Positions 38,601-53,600 are shown, counted from the first letter of the stretch. The stretch: DNA of 64,000 bases from Strigamia acuminata (GCA_949358305.1 OX442315.1:27680427-27744426); one strand, 5' to 3'. The notes: generated by a model from the sequence alone, not told the origin. Numbers and translations: made by a program.

Positions 38601-41600
38601 CTCTGCCAACTAATTGGACAAGTCCAGGTGTACAGGATGTGAATCCCAAATTTAGGAAATTTGATCAGCATCTTTGCCTATTCTACCCAACCGAAGAGGA
38701 AATGGGTGTGGACTTAAGATGGTAATGTCTCAAGTAGACCATTTTCTCCAACAAATTTCCACTGGCCTCCTTTTCTGCGATAAGATTGAAATCTGATCAC
38801 CGCTCAAATTTCACCCTCCCATACCGCCCCCACTTTCCTTTCTCCTACACTTCCCTCCCGCCTCCCGTTTCCCCCATTTCCTTAGGGTGGAACTCGGTAT
38901 AGAATTGAATGCATATTAAGTTCATAGAGATGAGACAGCGAGTAGCCAGTCCCTTTGCCAACCCTTCCCTTACACATTTGGGTGGAGTGCCATGGAATCG
39001 GAATGACTCATTAGCAGTAAGGTAAAGAAGGTTGAAAATGCCCACGGATGACCATACATAATATTTTTGAAAAAAACCTTTGATGTTACCGGTATTTTTT
39101 TTTTTTTACAAATTTGAAAAACACTGCATGGATTTATGTCGGGGTTTTAAATATTGATATAGTAACTGCATTCGAAATGTAATTTTGACTAGACAACACG
39201 TCGAATGGTAAATTTGTTCTGGTCAGCTTAATTGAGGTTTTTTTTTTGGATTTAATCTAAAAAAATTGTGACTGATTTGGTCTGCTTTCAGTCACAGTAG
39301 GTGCAATTTTGTTGTATAAAGTCGTGCTCATGCCCACTGCGACTGAAACAGACTAAATCGGCCGCCATTTTCGAAGTTAGATCGAGACAAGCAGTTTAAA
39401 ATACTGTTTCATCTAAAAACAAAAATGAAACAAAATAAAGCAGACTTAATGACTTTTCGAATGCATGTGGCGTAGCACATTAGAAACACAAGGTTAGGTC
39501 ATATGATTGACAAATGAGGGGTTTAGACTTAAGATGTATTTACCATAGCAACGAAGTAGAATTTTTCAAAATCCCTCTCTTGAACTCGTACAGCGGCCAA
39601 GTTTTCAGCAATATTCTTGAACCTGTCTAACGTTTCTTCACCCTTCTTGCACAACCAACTCAGCACCTGAAAGGAGGATGGGAATATCAATCATCTGTTT
39701 AACCCCATCAACCCTAACTAGCACTCCACATTGAATTGGAATGCAGGTTACATGTGGTGCTGTCATATATCTGAGTGTCCTCTAAGAAAAAAGTCATGTC
39801 AAGTCAAAGACCTGTTATGGCTTTCTTTTGAAATTAAAAAAGGTACTCTTTTATTGTGGTCATATAAAGACCCAAGTAGATCACAGGGACTAATCTGTCC
39901 CTGATTGTGATTTGAATTTAAGTTAGCTGTAAAAGGGGAAGTTAAATGAATGAAATGTTATTGTTTTTATTCCATTTTCGGTGGGTTATGTTTCGAATTG
40001 ATTGAGGAAAAGAATGTCAGTGCTTACATAAATGTTTTAAATTATACAACGGGTAAAGGCGAGGCATCAATTTCCATTCATTCATAATGGAGTGGAATTT
40101 GTGTCTCGTTTTCCCCTCCCTATATCTGACAGCATTGTGGCGCCACATATCTACTTAAACCTGAACACATCTACCTACACAAAATCCTTGAATTGTCCTA
40201 CTCATAAACCCAACTTAGAAGAAAATATCATGATTAATATCCCTTTTTTTTTTCTTTTAGAAAAAAAAAAATTTCAACATAAATTCTTCTAAACAGACAA
40301 GATTTTAATAAATAAATTTTTGGGTTGTAACTCGTGACCATTTCTGTTTTACTTTCAACCTACTTCTAAAATTATTGTAATAAAAGTAATAAATAATGAA
40401 AAGAAAAGTAATTTTTTTGTTTCGTTGAATCCAATATCTTCTTACTTGAAAGACACAATGTGCGTGCAAATTCAATTTTGTTGAGTATTTTTTTTACAAG
40501 GAAAATGAAGTTAGAGGTTTTTTGCCTTTGGTAGAGCAAATCAAAGTTCCTGATTGAACTTCTACAAACATTTTTTTGCCCCTCTAAACCTTATCTTAAA
40601 ATTGTAGACACGTTAGACCCGATGGTCGAACCATTTGCTTATTCAGTAGTCTGATGGAGTTTTCCTTCAGCTGTAATTGCTTCGCAAGGGGTAATTAACA
40701 CAACCAAGTGATTCTTCTAGTCATTTGCTGACAGTGAGTTTGAAAAATGTTTATATCTTTTCCAGCATATTATTTCTCCTAAGGGTATTCCTAGACACCC
40801 CAATCCTAATTAGTACATTTAGTAAAAGAACTCTTTTTCTTACACTAAATAAATAACTTTGGAAAAAAATTAAAAAAGAGTTTGTTTATATGGTTCTTAA
40901 TCATTATAAACACTTGTGTAAACTTAACATCTTGCATAACCGAAACAAGAGTCGTTTGTTGGTTGTAGAACAATAACAACTTTATTTATACCGTGATTGA
41001 AGTTTGTTTTGGGCAAGCAGAAGCTTTCAAAGGGGGAAAGCGGTTTTATAGTTCATTATTCCACAGTAAAAACTGTTGGGCAAATGGTTGGGGAAGGGGA
41101 AAAGTTCAAGATCCTGACGTGGCAGTTGATAATGATTAAGCATCGTCGTTAAGATGGAGGCTCCTTCGCCTAATATGGAAGTTTCAAGGTGAGCCTCATC
41201 ATCAAAACCCATGAAACTTTCCCAAGGTATACGAGGAAAATGTGTTCACAGGTTGTTTGGATGTAGATTGAAAACATGGTTTAAATAGCCCCGAAAAAGT
41301 CGATATAAGTTGGACATAAATTATTTTTGAGTACACACCTGACCAGTATCCTCTTCAAAGACCCGCATTTGAAGAACTTGCTCGAATTTGAAAAGTCTTC
41401 GCTCAGAAAGACGTGACAACTTGACCACTGCTCGTTGGAGTTCATTGTACAGCACTTCTCCTCTGACAACAGAATCCCTATACAATGGTAACAAAAAAAA
41501 TTCAAAAATGTGATTTATTATTATTATTATTATTGTTATTATTTACATCATGTCGAGGTTATGAGGAGCTTGTTTTAGTCGTGATTGCAAATTCTTTAAA

Positions 41601-44600
41601 CTTTCTTTGCCGTCCGCTTGGATACGTTTGAGTTGTGGGTCGTCAAATGTGCTGACAACAAGTTGTTTATGTTCGTCGATAATTTGCGATGTGAGTTCAG
41701 ACGTAGGAGGCAAACGAGATCCCTTGAGTCCTTGCATGATTTCCACCAACCGCTTACCCGAGCTCCTGCACTCGTGAACGAATGGTTCGAATATCTGATA
41801 AGGTGAATAAAAAAAAGAAATAAAGAAAAGAAATAAATAAATGCAAATAATAAAAAATAAAAAAATGGGTTGAAAATTGGCCGTGAGGTCAATTTGGTTG
41901 ATTCTCAGGTTTCACTACTTTGGCAATTAAATTAAAACGTGATCTGTAAACACGACTCGAATGTTGAAAAAGATAAAAACTGGATTAGTTGGTTTTAGAA
42001 TTTTACTTTATTGGGTTTGAAGCCATAAAATGACTGTATATAGATTCCTTTTACAAAACCGTTAGGGAAAAAAATCGTTATCAACCCTTTCTTTTGTGTG
42101 TTTAAGGGTTAATGTCATGTTATTAGACGTTTGATATAATTAGATCATGGGAGACACTTTTCTTCTTATCTAATAATAATAATAATAATGGGTTGGTTGC
42201 GATAATGGCAATACAATAGTCTTGTCCTCTGAGGTCCAACCCTTTTCCTATAGTACTCAAGTGCTCCTGCAGGGCACTTATTGTGGCGGCTAAAGGAGAA
42301 AGAAAACGAGTCTCACCTTGCGAAATTCGTGCCACTCCTCCAGATGGAAATGATAAGTGCCACCATAGTGTGGGAGCAAGTTCTCCTGGTTAATCAACTT
42401 GAATAGCCTGTCTTGATTTGTCACTAGCTCAAACTAGAAATAAAAAAGCGCATCAAAAATCAATCATACTTATAATTACAATAATTAAGAAGGACAAGCG
42501 TTTTCTTGTGCGTTTCGTTAATACCTGGATGGAACTTTGTGGGAAATGCTGCGTTTCTTTCGTCCACTTATCTGCATTACATTCACCGGACCATAACACG
42601 AGGATTTGGATAATCCCGGGTGTATGTCCCTGTAATGAGGTAATAAAAATAACATGTAATTATTTTAATTTTAATATATGTTTTCGACCTGCTTAATAAA
42701 AACATTACTTTAAATATGAGATTCACATTTTACGACTTGATCAAAAAAAAATTAATCCACTTCACCTAAACTGTGATTTAATTATTAATTTTTGTCAGTT
42801 AAATCACTTAAAATACTGTTTATCTTCTTAATACCTGTCCCATATAGTGTGAACCCGGCAATTCAGTGCTAGTCCTCAAGCATTTAGCTCAAGAATATAA
42901 ATTACAAGTTAAACTAAAGATTCACAATATATTGCCCCGAATTTTGTGCTGCTAAGCAACAAGTATTACATCAACGGCATTGTAATTTTTAGTTTCTATT
43001 TTAGCATCCGTGTTTTTTATATCAATTAACTTAAGAATCCTATTGAAATTCTGGAAGGTGCTTTGCTTCCGCCTCCTTGACCTCAATTAAAAAATTGTGG
43101 TGCACTAATATTCAATTCTTTTACTGTACGATAATTAATCAGATTGATGTACCGGTCACGCGTAGTTTGATCTATTCTAGACACTTCCGTATTTCTAATG
43201 TTGCTACTTAGTCGGAACACTTTGGCAGTAAGCTATTAAGGGGGGGTCCTCGATTTAAAGTCTAGTTTTCACATCTTTGATTGATGTACCCTGTTATCTT
43301 TGGGAATTAAGGAAGCTCTTCAATGTGAAATAATTATTATGAAGCTTTTTTTTAACTCTGCAATACTGGGAAGCGTAGCTATAAGTTTATATATGTTATT
43401 TTTGTAATTACTACATTTACTTGCATGAGAATTGTAACCATGATAAGTCAAATTTGACCTAAATCAACTTCAGGACTACTAACTAGACTTTATAAAACAT
43501 CTTGGCCTTTTCCGTGTTTTCAAGGAAAATAACAATCGTCGAGCGTAGCTAATGATGTTCAAGGGGAAAATGAAATTTTCCAGTTATTTGTGAAGAAGTA
43601 AACGTGTTTTTGCACCTCTATCATACAGAATACTTCGTCCAGAAACGCCAGCATTTTTGGTTGGGATGTTTTGCTGATATCAACTAACACGAAAAGTCCT
43701 TTCGAAGCGACTTCTCTTCTGGAAAATAATAAAACCAATATTTGTTAGAGTACAGAGCAGAAAAGAAAAATCAATAGTTTAATGTTTACCTCAGCGTGGA
43801 ATGAAAATAAAGGAAGAGTTGAGCAAACTGTGCAGAAGTGAATTGTGGGAATGAGCGCAACAATTCACAGTCGACTGTCACAATTGCACGGCCAGCAATG
43901 TCTCTACAACCTGACACAAGAAATCAGTTTTAAACCCAACGGAAAAAAAATCAAGGTTTAACGTAAAACAACATAAAATAATGTCACTTACCAGGCAAAA
44001 GTGCAACTTTGGCGCACAAAACGGCTGGATCAAGCTCATTGATGCCATTCGGGGTGGTAATGCAGATGTCATGGTAACCGTCGTCTTGGTCTTCGGAAAC
44101 TCTTTTCTTCACCGTTGGTTTGAACTCACCTGTGAGGAACACAATGGAAAATGAAGCAATTGGAAGGAAATCGTTAAACTCGGTTTGTACAGCTGGTATA
44201 ACGAAAAATAACCGTTCGCTACGGCAACATGAGTAAATGAACATCTCCCGTTGTTCCATGACCGTGAACTATGAATGTAATTCAAACGGCAACAAAATTC
44301 AATGCTCTTGCTGTCACCCAACAACAATCAGTCGATTTAATGAGTTTAAAAGGGTTGGATTGTAACCGATTCGCAATCGAGTTTAATTTCTAGTTACACA
44401 TTCATCGACGAACGTGAGAAATTGAACGCAAATGTGAATACAGCATCGCAAATTAGTTTGCACTTCACCTAGACTCCCTTATCTATCTCTCCTCCTAGTC
44501 ATTACTTGTGCCCACTGACACCCTCCTTGCTCCGCACGTGTCATCCGACTCTGTAATTACGGCCACACAAACTGGACTGACCTGGGTTGTGGGTTGTGGT

Positions 44601-47600
44601 CGTCTTGTAACCTCGAGAAGGCCAACGTTATTTACTTTTAGAGTGGCGTTTTTGGATTCTTTTGTTATCACGTGTTATATAACTGTGACAAGTGGAATTT
44701 CAGATTTTGACTTAAGATTTTTTTTTGTTTGAGGGAGGTTGGGGGGATTTAAGTTTAGTCTGCCAGTTTTTGTAGACAAAGAATCTTTAAGGAAGTCGTT
44801 CTGTCACTCGATAATTACATTTAAAGAGTAAAGTGTTTCCTGTTGAGCAAATCAAGCCCATTAAGACTAGTCTGACTTGTCACAAGTTTGAAGTTGAAGC
44901 AAAATTGGGAGGTTAAAAGATATAAAAATTTAATAGATTTCATTCAATGATTTATTGTGCTTACAAAATATGGGCCTCGAGTTATTACATCAAATTGAAG
45001 AATGAATCATAATCTAACGGGAAATACTCGTTTTAAATTTTTAAAAAAAATATTTTTAACTCTGGAAATTTTTATGTTTATTATTATTATTATTTTTTTT
45101 AGTATCAAAAAACGATCAATTGACACCTGTGGCTGTTAAAGAAGGGAGCGTTAATTATACACTAGCCATTTCTCGGAAAGGTGATAATTTAATGCAAGAC
45201 ATATGGGTGAGAAATAATGGTCTGTGTTTACTCATCACTGCTCTAAACACTTTAAAGGAGCGACCTTGGATAATTATACTGAAATAACACTCATTTTGAG
45301 TTCTTTTTAACTTTTTTTTTTTTCACTGGAATTCTTTTTTGAAATCCTAAACAAGAGGAATGAAAAGAATATAAATACATTTTTGTGAATGCAGTTTCTA
45401 TTTTTGATATGCAATCAACGATAAAGGAGTTGAGAAATGGAAAAGAAAAACATTTAAACAAATGCAAACGGCACGTGTTTAAACTGATTATTATTCTTCC
45501 TTTTTTCAACTGGGTGAATGAAATGAATTGATAGTAATTGCTGATAAAAAGGACTTATCATTTTTAAAAAAAAAATAAAAAAAAATTAGAACAGAAAAAA
45601 AAAATTAAGAAACAAATCCCTAAGGTGTTGCGTGCACTGGGGGAGAAAAAAATGCTGGCTCGAGTGCCAGCGAAATGAGAACGAATTTAGCATCCTTTTA
45701 TACTTGAAACTTCCTTCAAGGTCGAAGGCAACGGCCGCACAACATCCTTGTACTGTGAGTCATAAGCAGTAGCTAAAGGAAGTTGATGACACCAGACTTT
45801 TATATGATAAACATCTGCTAGCTCGAGAGAAGGGCCCACAAATTTGAAAGTTATGTTTACATGTTCATTATGTGACAACTTTTGTTTCAATTTTTTTTTC
45901 TTTTGGGTGGGGAGTTGAATACTGACCTTTGTTTTGATAAATGTCTTGAATTTTTTTATTCTCGTTGTCGAGTGAGTGTAAACAGCTGTTGTCTTTATCT
46001 GAGTACTCCAATGAGAATGTCTTGCATTCATCCATAGGACTTGTTTGCACACTACTGTCTCTTTTTCCCGCTTCACTCAATGGTTCGAGTGTTCCCAAAG
46101 TTTTGGGTATCTCTGTGGAGTGCCTATGACATACGTCGCACCGCACATTAGTTTTCGATGAGTTGAGAGTTTCATCTTTTGAAGAGGAGGAATTATTTGT
46201 CGTTGCACAAGTTTCTTGCGATGTGGAATGGCGAGTTTGAGGCGATTCTTCCGACTCGTCAATATCGTCTGTTTGGACCGCATGGTTACACACAGTCGGT
46301 CGAAAAACTAAGTCGCACCGAATCCTATCTATGCCTTTCTCGACACCGACTAGCATGTTTTGCAGTTGGGTTGCCCATTGGTCGTCCGAGGCAGAGTCCA
46401 GTTGGAGGGAATGGAACCAATCCATTGTGAAGATATTGGCAAATTGTTGATTTGCTATCACTTTCTCGTTAATTCCCGTGCACCTAGTGCGGTATTTGAG
46501 AACCAGCTGAACACCGACAGCTGCGTGGGTGGCGCGAACGCACAAATAGAAATCGCCATGTTTCACAAGACTCGAGTCCGCTTCCCCTAAATGGACAAGA
46601 AGTCGGTTTTGGTAGCACAGAGGCCAACCATGGTGTGATGCAAATTTGGTACCAACCGCTGCTTTCTGTAATTAAAAAAAAATACGCGAGATTTATTAGC
46701 GATATAAAAATCCAATTTATTTTTTTTAGTCCAATCTGGAAATTCAAATTTGTAATAAATTGTTGAAAAAAATTTTTTGAAGATTTTTTTTCTTTTAGGT
46801 TATGTTTATTTTTTGAGTTGTAATGGGAAAGGAAAATCGTGTTTGAAACTGTAAAAACAACAAGTTCGTAGTCGGATGTTGGGAATTGGTGGGTTTTGGT
46901 CGGTAAACAGTCATATTCCAGAACGAGTCACGATTTCTCGAGCATGGATAAAGAAAAGTTTAGCCCGAAAAAATTCTCCAAATCACGTTCTGCACGAGAA
47001 TTTTCATAATTAAGATGCAGATGGCGTTCTGTTGGAGTCGTGGTGAGAAAGACACGGGTAAATGAGATTCCTCACTAACAAGAAACAAAAAAGTTAATAA
47101 AAAGTACCAATGCCCCAGTGAATCCATGAATATATTAGAAGGTCATATCGAAGGGGTTGTGAGTTTATATTGCATTTTCCTTTATAGTTTAAATATAAAT
47201 CGATGCAGGTGCGAGCAAGGTCGTGGATCTGTATATCTATAAAAATTATTTCCCGTCCTGCTAGTTCTGTTTTTTCTTCTTCGTCTGTGGTTGGATTGGA
47301 AACAAATACAGTTGCATGAATCACTCAGGAAATTAAAGCCATAATCATCCACCTCCGTTTATGAATGTGCAATTTTCAAATTGATGCAATTTTTAATGCC
47401 AGATGAAATAATAAATGTAATTTTAGCTATTTTTTAATCCCTTGGAGAGCGGACGAAGTTCTTTGTTTCTTAAAACAGTCAATAACCCTGCTAGACAATT
47501 ATAATGAATGCTGAATGCATCTTTTGGAACGAATTCGTGCAGACATTAGAAAGGGGGTGGAGGGGAATAAAGGAAAAACTGTTAAGAGGAAGTCGGGGGA

Positions 47601-50600
47601 AAAAATCCGACATAAAATCATTACATAAAACTGTTAACAAGGAGAGAAAAAAGGGGGGAAATAAAGGGACTCTTTGGAATTTGATAAAAACTCGTCGTTT
47701 TCTGTACAAAATGAAATTCAAAACTAGTTTCATTTGGGTGGAGTTGAAAAGAGTGGGAGTTCGCACACTGTTCGTATCCCATGACTAATTTCGCATGGTG
47801 AAAGGAAGTTTCTCTTTTTGTCACACTCGTGTCACATGATCCGGTTAAATAAATGTAAATACAAAGATCAATAACATGCAGGTATATATTTTGTAAATAT
47901 AATTAAAAAAAAATATTCTCACCAAAATTGTTGATCAGTTGACGTATGACGTATAAAAATGCATAATTTGCAGATAAAACGAGCGATAACTAGTTTTTGT
48001 TGTATCGAAGTGTATCCCTGACTTATAAAAACCCGACTAGAATAGTCTATTCCGTGACTATAGGAGAATCTGCTGCCACTAGGAGCAGGGTCAGATCTCG
48101 CTCGAGCACGATTGGTTGATAGTTTGGTGGAAGATAATTGAAGGACTGGGAGGAGATCCAGAGAGAAGGAGTCCTTGATCCATAACACGAAAAATAAAAA
48201 ACTAAACAGGCAATCAACTCGATCGAACTTCTTTAAGCGGATCAAGTCGTTGGAAAAGTTTGAATGAAAGTTTGAATTGAAATCATCAAATTAAAAATAT
48301 AATTGATTTAATTGTATGTTACCACGTAAATTCACTGCAAACGATAAAGTTTACAATTCGTATTTAATTTCTGATTAAATAATTGCTAATGAGTCAGGAC
48401 TAAGGACGGGTGTATATGATTACATCTTGTCGGAACTTGTGGTTTAGTTTCCCTCCCGCTCCCATGAATTCCCCCCTGTGTGACTTGGAAAAATATCCTT
48501 AGTCATAGGGAGAGATTAAGACTTGCAGATATTTCATTGCTTGAACGTGTCGTTTCTCGTATGGGGTTAAAGGTTGGCTTGTAAAATCAAATCAAGGGAG
48601 GGATTTATGAATGAAGTAATGGGGGGCAGAAGGGGAAAGTAAATCCAGTTGGTGGCCATCCATATCTGTGTGGGAAAGACATGTTTCTATATTATTATTG
48701 CTAATTTAATCCATATGACCCACTTTTCACATTGAAATTTTTAATTTTAGCAACAAATCAGGTTTAAGCTTTCAAATCTGGCAAAGGGGTTTGTTATTAT
48801 TGATTTATAAAATTTCACTTGAGCTTGACAGGTGTATTGTTTCACCTGCTAAATATTGTGTTTAAGGAACTGATGAGTGGTTTGTAGTCTGTCTTTTTGT
48901 AAGGAGGAACTAAATTCGATCATTCACACTTTGAGCATTTTGAAACAGCTGGTTTTGTTATAGAGTGAAGAATTTGCCCTATTTCTTCTATTATGCAGGT
49001 GTTAGTCAAATTAAAAATATTTTTTGAAAAAATAATGAAATAATGAATAATTTTATTCATTGTGGGTCTTAATTTAAATTTTAAGAATGGTAATAATTAA
49101 AAAAAAATAATTGAAGAAGCAATAAAAGAAACATCTGAAGTCGATGGCATCGTGCTTGTTGCTATCAGAGCATGAAACTGGCTCACTCTTTCTCCAGTCA
49201 TATCTTTTAATTAATTTTTTTTAGTGTTTATTTAAACAGACGTACAGCTTTGAGTGGGTTAAAAATACATTCAATTGACGTTACATTTTTCTTTAATGTT
49301 TCATTTAAAAAACACAAAATTTGTAACCTTCGGAAGGAATAGAGATGGGCCAGATTAGACTCATCTTTGTATGCAGATTGAAAAATAAACATTCAGGGTT
49401 ACGAAGGTGTATTTTTGGGAAAGTGGATTTTTTTTCTTCCTCTTTTATTTCTTAAGCTTTACCGTAATCAATAAAACTTGTGATTGTTTCACTGGAATAC
49501 AAATATCTTCATTTGAAAATTTCTACATTTACTTGCTAAGTGGGAAAGATTTTATCACTCAAGTTTTTTTAAAATATTCAACTTTTTATATCCTTTCACA
49601 TTATTTTCTGAATCTATTTTCATACAATGGAATTACATGAATTAGAAATTGACGATTCTTGTATAATTTAAGCGATGCCAGAGTCGATTTACATGACAAA
49701 AAGTTTAAGTTACAAAGCGATGCAATAAATTAAAATGATTAAATTTGGGATACTTAATGTTATTCGGGGAAGGCGGGCACTAACCTGTTTGATTTCCACT
49801 ATAAATCACGAGATTCACAATGAAGTGATTTTTTGGCCACATTATAACACCCACTCGGCTTTAATACATCAAAAATATAATTAAAAATATTCGATAACCC
49901 TATTTTTTCTCCTCATTGTATCATTTATTTGATATAATGGAAATGGGAGTCAATAAATTGAGGTTATTTTTTGTGTGGAAATGATGTTATGGGTACAGGA
50001 AAATTAATTGTTAAACTGATTTATTTATTTTTTTTACGACAGTATTCGTATTTTCAGATATAGAATTATTAGCTTCGGCAGGGATTTTAATTGATTGCAG
50101 GCAGTATATGATAGAAAAATTAAAAAATTGAATGTCAAGGTCCTTACACTGTGATTAGGTTAGGGAATATTTCGTACCATTTAAGTTTCATCACTTAGCT
50201 GTGTCAAGATATGAAAAAAAATTGTTCATTTGGTATATATCTCCACCCTTTTCCACTTTTCTAACTATGCAATTACTTTGCCCTTGATGTAAGATGGTGG
50301 CACCAAAAAAAATCATAAATAATCTTAATTTAAAGACAAAGTAAGCCATGTAGAACGGTCGTATGTACAAAACGTTGCATAAAAAAACACAACTTAAGAT
50401 TTTTGAACTAAAGAAAAAAAGTTATATTAAAATATGATTTAAGGGTTTTGATTTTGAACTCCTTTCCTTCCACATAAATCCAGAAAAATTGATGGAATTC
50501 CATTTACATTTTTTTTTCTCAATTTTTAAAAAAATATTTTTTTTTCCTCTTTTGCTTATCTAGACCTTCATAAATGTCCATTGAATTCGGCCAAATCGAA

Positions 50601-53600
50601 GCATTTCCAATTTAAAATGCTTTGCCTTCTTAAGAACCCTTTGAAACCAAAACCAGTTTCACGTGACTACAAATCACTCAGCGAGCGAATTATCCACATT
50701 TGAAAATGCTGTTAAATATTCGTGTACACTGACCTTGAAACCAACAATTTTATGTTTACATTTTTTTGCTTTATCACAGTGACCTTACACTAGTTAAATA
50801 TCAACAAACAACATATATTTTGGTGACCCACAGTTGACATACACATCATCACGTGACCTTTTTATACAAATAAGTAAAGACTAGCACTATTAATGGAGTT
50901 GAAACCTCACGAACTTTTTTTCTTTACCTTCCCATGGGATTTGAACTCTTTGAATCATTTCATGCAAGATTTTAATCGCCCTTGAAAAATCAAAAAAATG
51001 GTAATAAAATGATCAAAACTAGCTATATTTTAATTGCAAGGATTGTGGGTGTATAAAAATCAGCATTAATCAACTATTTCCAATTCAAAATCCGGCATTA
51101 GATCAAAATATATACACTTGAAGGATTCTTTAGTGACACTTACCCGGTTTATATCCAGGTCATTACAAGTTTACGACGTGTATTTGATAGGACAAATACG
51201 TTTCAAGTTTGTGACCTATGTTGTAGGATGTTTGCCAAACAGGACTTGGTTTAAAGGCTGACTGCAATTCGTTTGAATGTACAGCGTTTGGGAATAATCA
51301 GTAATTGACCCACCCACGCCTTAACTGTGCTCAGAAGGGCGACCGGTCGATTTTGCTAGAGGCGAAAAATTTAGTTTTATTGAATTTGGACAAAGGCGAG
51401 TGATGAACGTTAGGTTTTACATGTATGAAATAAATCAGAGGTGTGGTTGTTTTAGGGTAAGGTAAAGCGGTTTGCTTTTATTTATTTTTTTGTTTTGCTT
51501 TGGTTTGTTGGTTATAAAGAAAAAAATTAATGGATATCTGAAATTGTTTTTAAGATAAGATCGAAACGTGGTTTAAGGTTTAAGTGATGGATAAAATTCG
51601 AGTTGGACTCCAGGTCTGGTTTTATTTTTATTGGGGGAGTTGATAGAAGTTTAATTATTTTATGGCTGAATGGAGATTTGAGTTGGTGAGTGTTGGAATT
51701 TAAATGGGAATATCAAATTTTGAAAACTTTCTTGCTATTTTTTTTTTAAAAACACTTATTGCGATTAAACAAATTGGAAAAGGAGAAGTGGAAATGAAAT
51801 TTTATGATAAGATTATTATTATTTATTTTTTAATTTAAAATTTTTTAATTTTTTTTTTGTTTATATTAAATTGATGTTTCAATTACAAGTTAGATGTTTG
51901 TGAAGATGAAGGCGCTGCTGGCTTTTTGTTTTTCTTTGAACAATGACTCATGTGAAACAAAATACTCAATGAGGAAGTCAAACCTTCCAACAAGACATTT
52001 TTTAATTTTTAAAAAAATTTTTTTTTTAGTACTTAAAAAAAAAAAGTAAAATAAAATAATATAAAACTTCAACCCCTATGTGTAAGTGTCCTCAAAGTAC
52101 CTTTGAGGATTCTGAAGATATGAATTACAGGTGGCCACATAATGAAAGGTATTTACAACTTGGGTTTATATATATTAAATAAAAACAAAAACAAAACAAA
52201 AAATAGCTGTGGAAATTGTGAATTATTTTTTTAATTATCTTTTTCCTTTTCTCATGTTTAGGAATTGTTAATTCAAAATTTAATCTTCAGTGAACTCGAA
52301 AGGAATTTTAAATGGGGGTATTTTTATCTGTATAAGTGGACAATACTTCGGCCAGTCCTCTGACCTTTTTTGCAAAGTGCAAAAGTCTCTTACATGTTAC
52401 AGATAAAACTAGTGTGAACAACAAAATTCATTGCAGATAGGGGCGCTTAATGTCAACCAAAACAGCTCTTAAATCATTTAATCGCCACTAAAAACATTTC
52501 TTCATCATAAATGAATAACAAGTACCGAAAAACAAAACAAATCACTCACCACCATCCCCATCCTACTCCCTTCAACAATATAAATCACAGTAGAAGTTTA
52601 CTTTTTCCACACGTGAAACCTATTTTAAGGACATTCTTAAAGTTACAAAATAGTTTTGATGAAGGACCACCCACTTTAATTGCACCTGCAACCAAATTAT
52701 AAAATTATCTCACAAAAACCCCTTTCTTGTAATACAAAACACACCTTTTTCGGAAAGGTGTCAATGGAATATTTTTAAGCCCCGTAATTAAACACTTGGA
52801 AATGAGAGCATACTCTTGTTCCTTCCTGGCCGCAATTTCCACCGAATGTGCTGGAATTCAATCACACGTGTTTGCACACGTAAACTTTGTTCCAAGTTGG
52901 ATCAAAGTGTTCGATTACTTTTCTCCATTAATAAGAAACGCCATTGGCACTTAACTCACCTCTCGATGCAAACTTGTTCAAGGTCTTTTAGTAATAATAT
53001 GGCGAAGAAACGTATTTGTATCCCAATATCCCAGCTGTCTGCGGCCGTTAGAAGTGGAATAGTGGGTTTGAGCAGCTGCTATGCGCTCTATAGACTGTGA
53101 TGCGTGGGATTGATGCCTTCCTCGCTTTCATGTGCTGTGTGTGTGGCTGCTGGCACAACAACACACCTGGTCGAGTTCAAGTTACTACCTGGTAGACGGG
53201 AGGAGAAGAGTGGAAGAGAAAGACGAGGAGGCGGTTTGAGAGCCGTTTTGCTTGGAGAGACCGCTCAACGTGAGTCATCGCTCGGACCCTAGTCATTGCA
53301 CAGGCCACACGCCTCTCTAGTTTCAAAGAATCTCCACAGGGAGGCGGCACTTTCTCCCAAGAGGTAGTTTTTTTTGAGCCGGTTGACTGTGAGGGTGGCT
53401 GGGAGAAATAATAAATTTACAAGGCCCCTACTTTTATTTATTGACAAGAAACACCGCATGGTATATTTTTTTTTTTTTTTTTTACTAATGAATAGAACTA
53501 GTAGAGCTTTAAAATGTTAATGTTATGCTAGTTTAAAACTTGTTTTTGTTTTTTTTTGTTGCGGTAGATTCAATTTGAATGTATTTACTATTTAGATAAC

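Larger units (their letters stand above)
34322..39543 (-). other. 5.2-kb intron of the PLEKHG4-like gene with internal promoter candidate
   Basis: Between the spectrin-region exons 39666-39544 and 34321-34130. It holds a candidate alternative first exon (36073-36111), a G+C-rich patch (36120-36420) with an RFX X-box, and the hairpin at 39268-39365. The rest is AT-rich with no supported exon. Confidence 0.6.

Noticed and set aside
45703-45925. Protein-like minus frame (FVGPSLELADVYHIKVW...) just after exon 46665-45927
   Set aside because: The donor at 45926 joins exon 44129-43992 in perfect phase; the frame has no clear acceptor and ends in a stop, so it reads as intronic chance.
46484-46747. 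Minus frame of 87 codons overlapping exon 46665-45927
   Set aside because: Alternative frame of the real exon; the chosen frame is the only one open along the whole exon and in phase at both ends.
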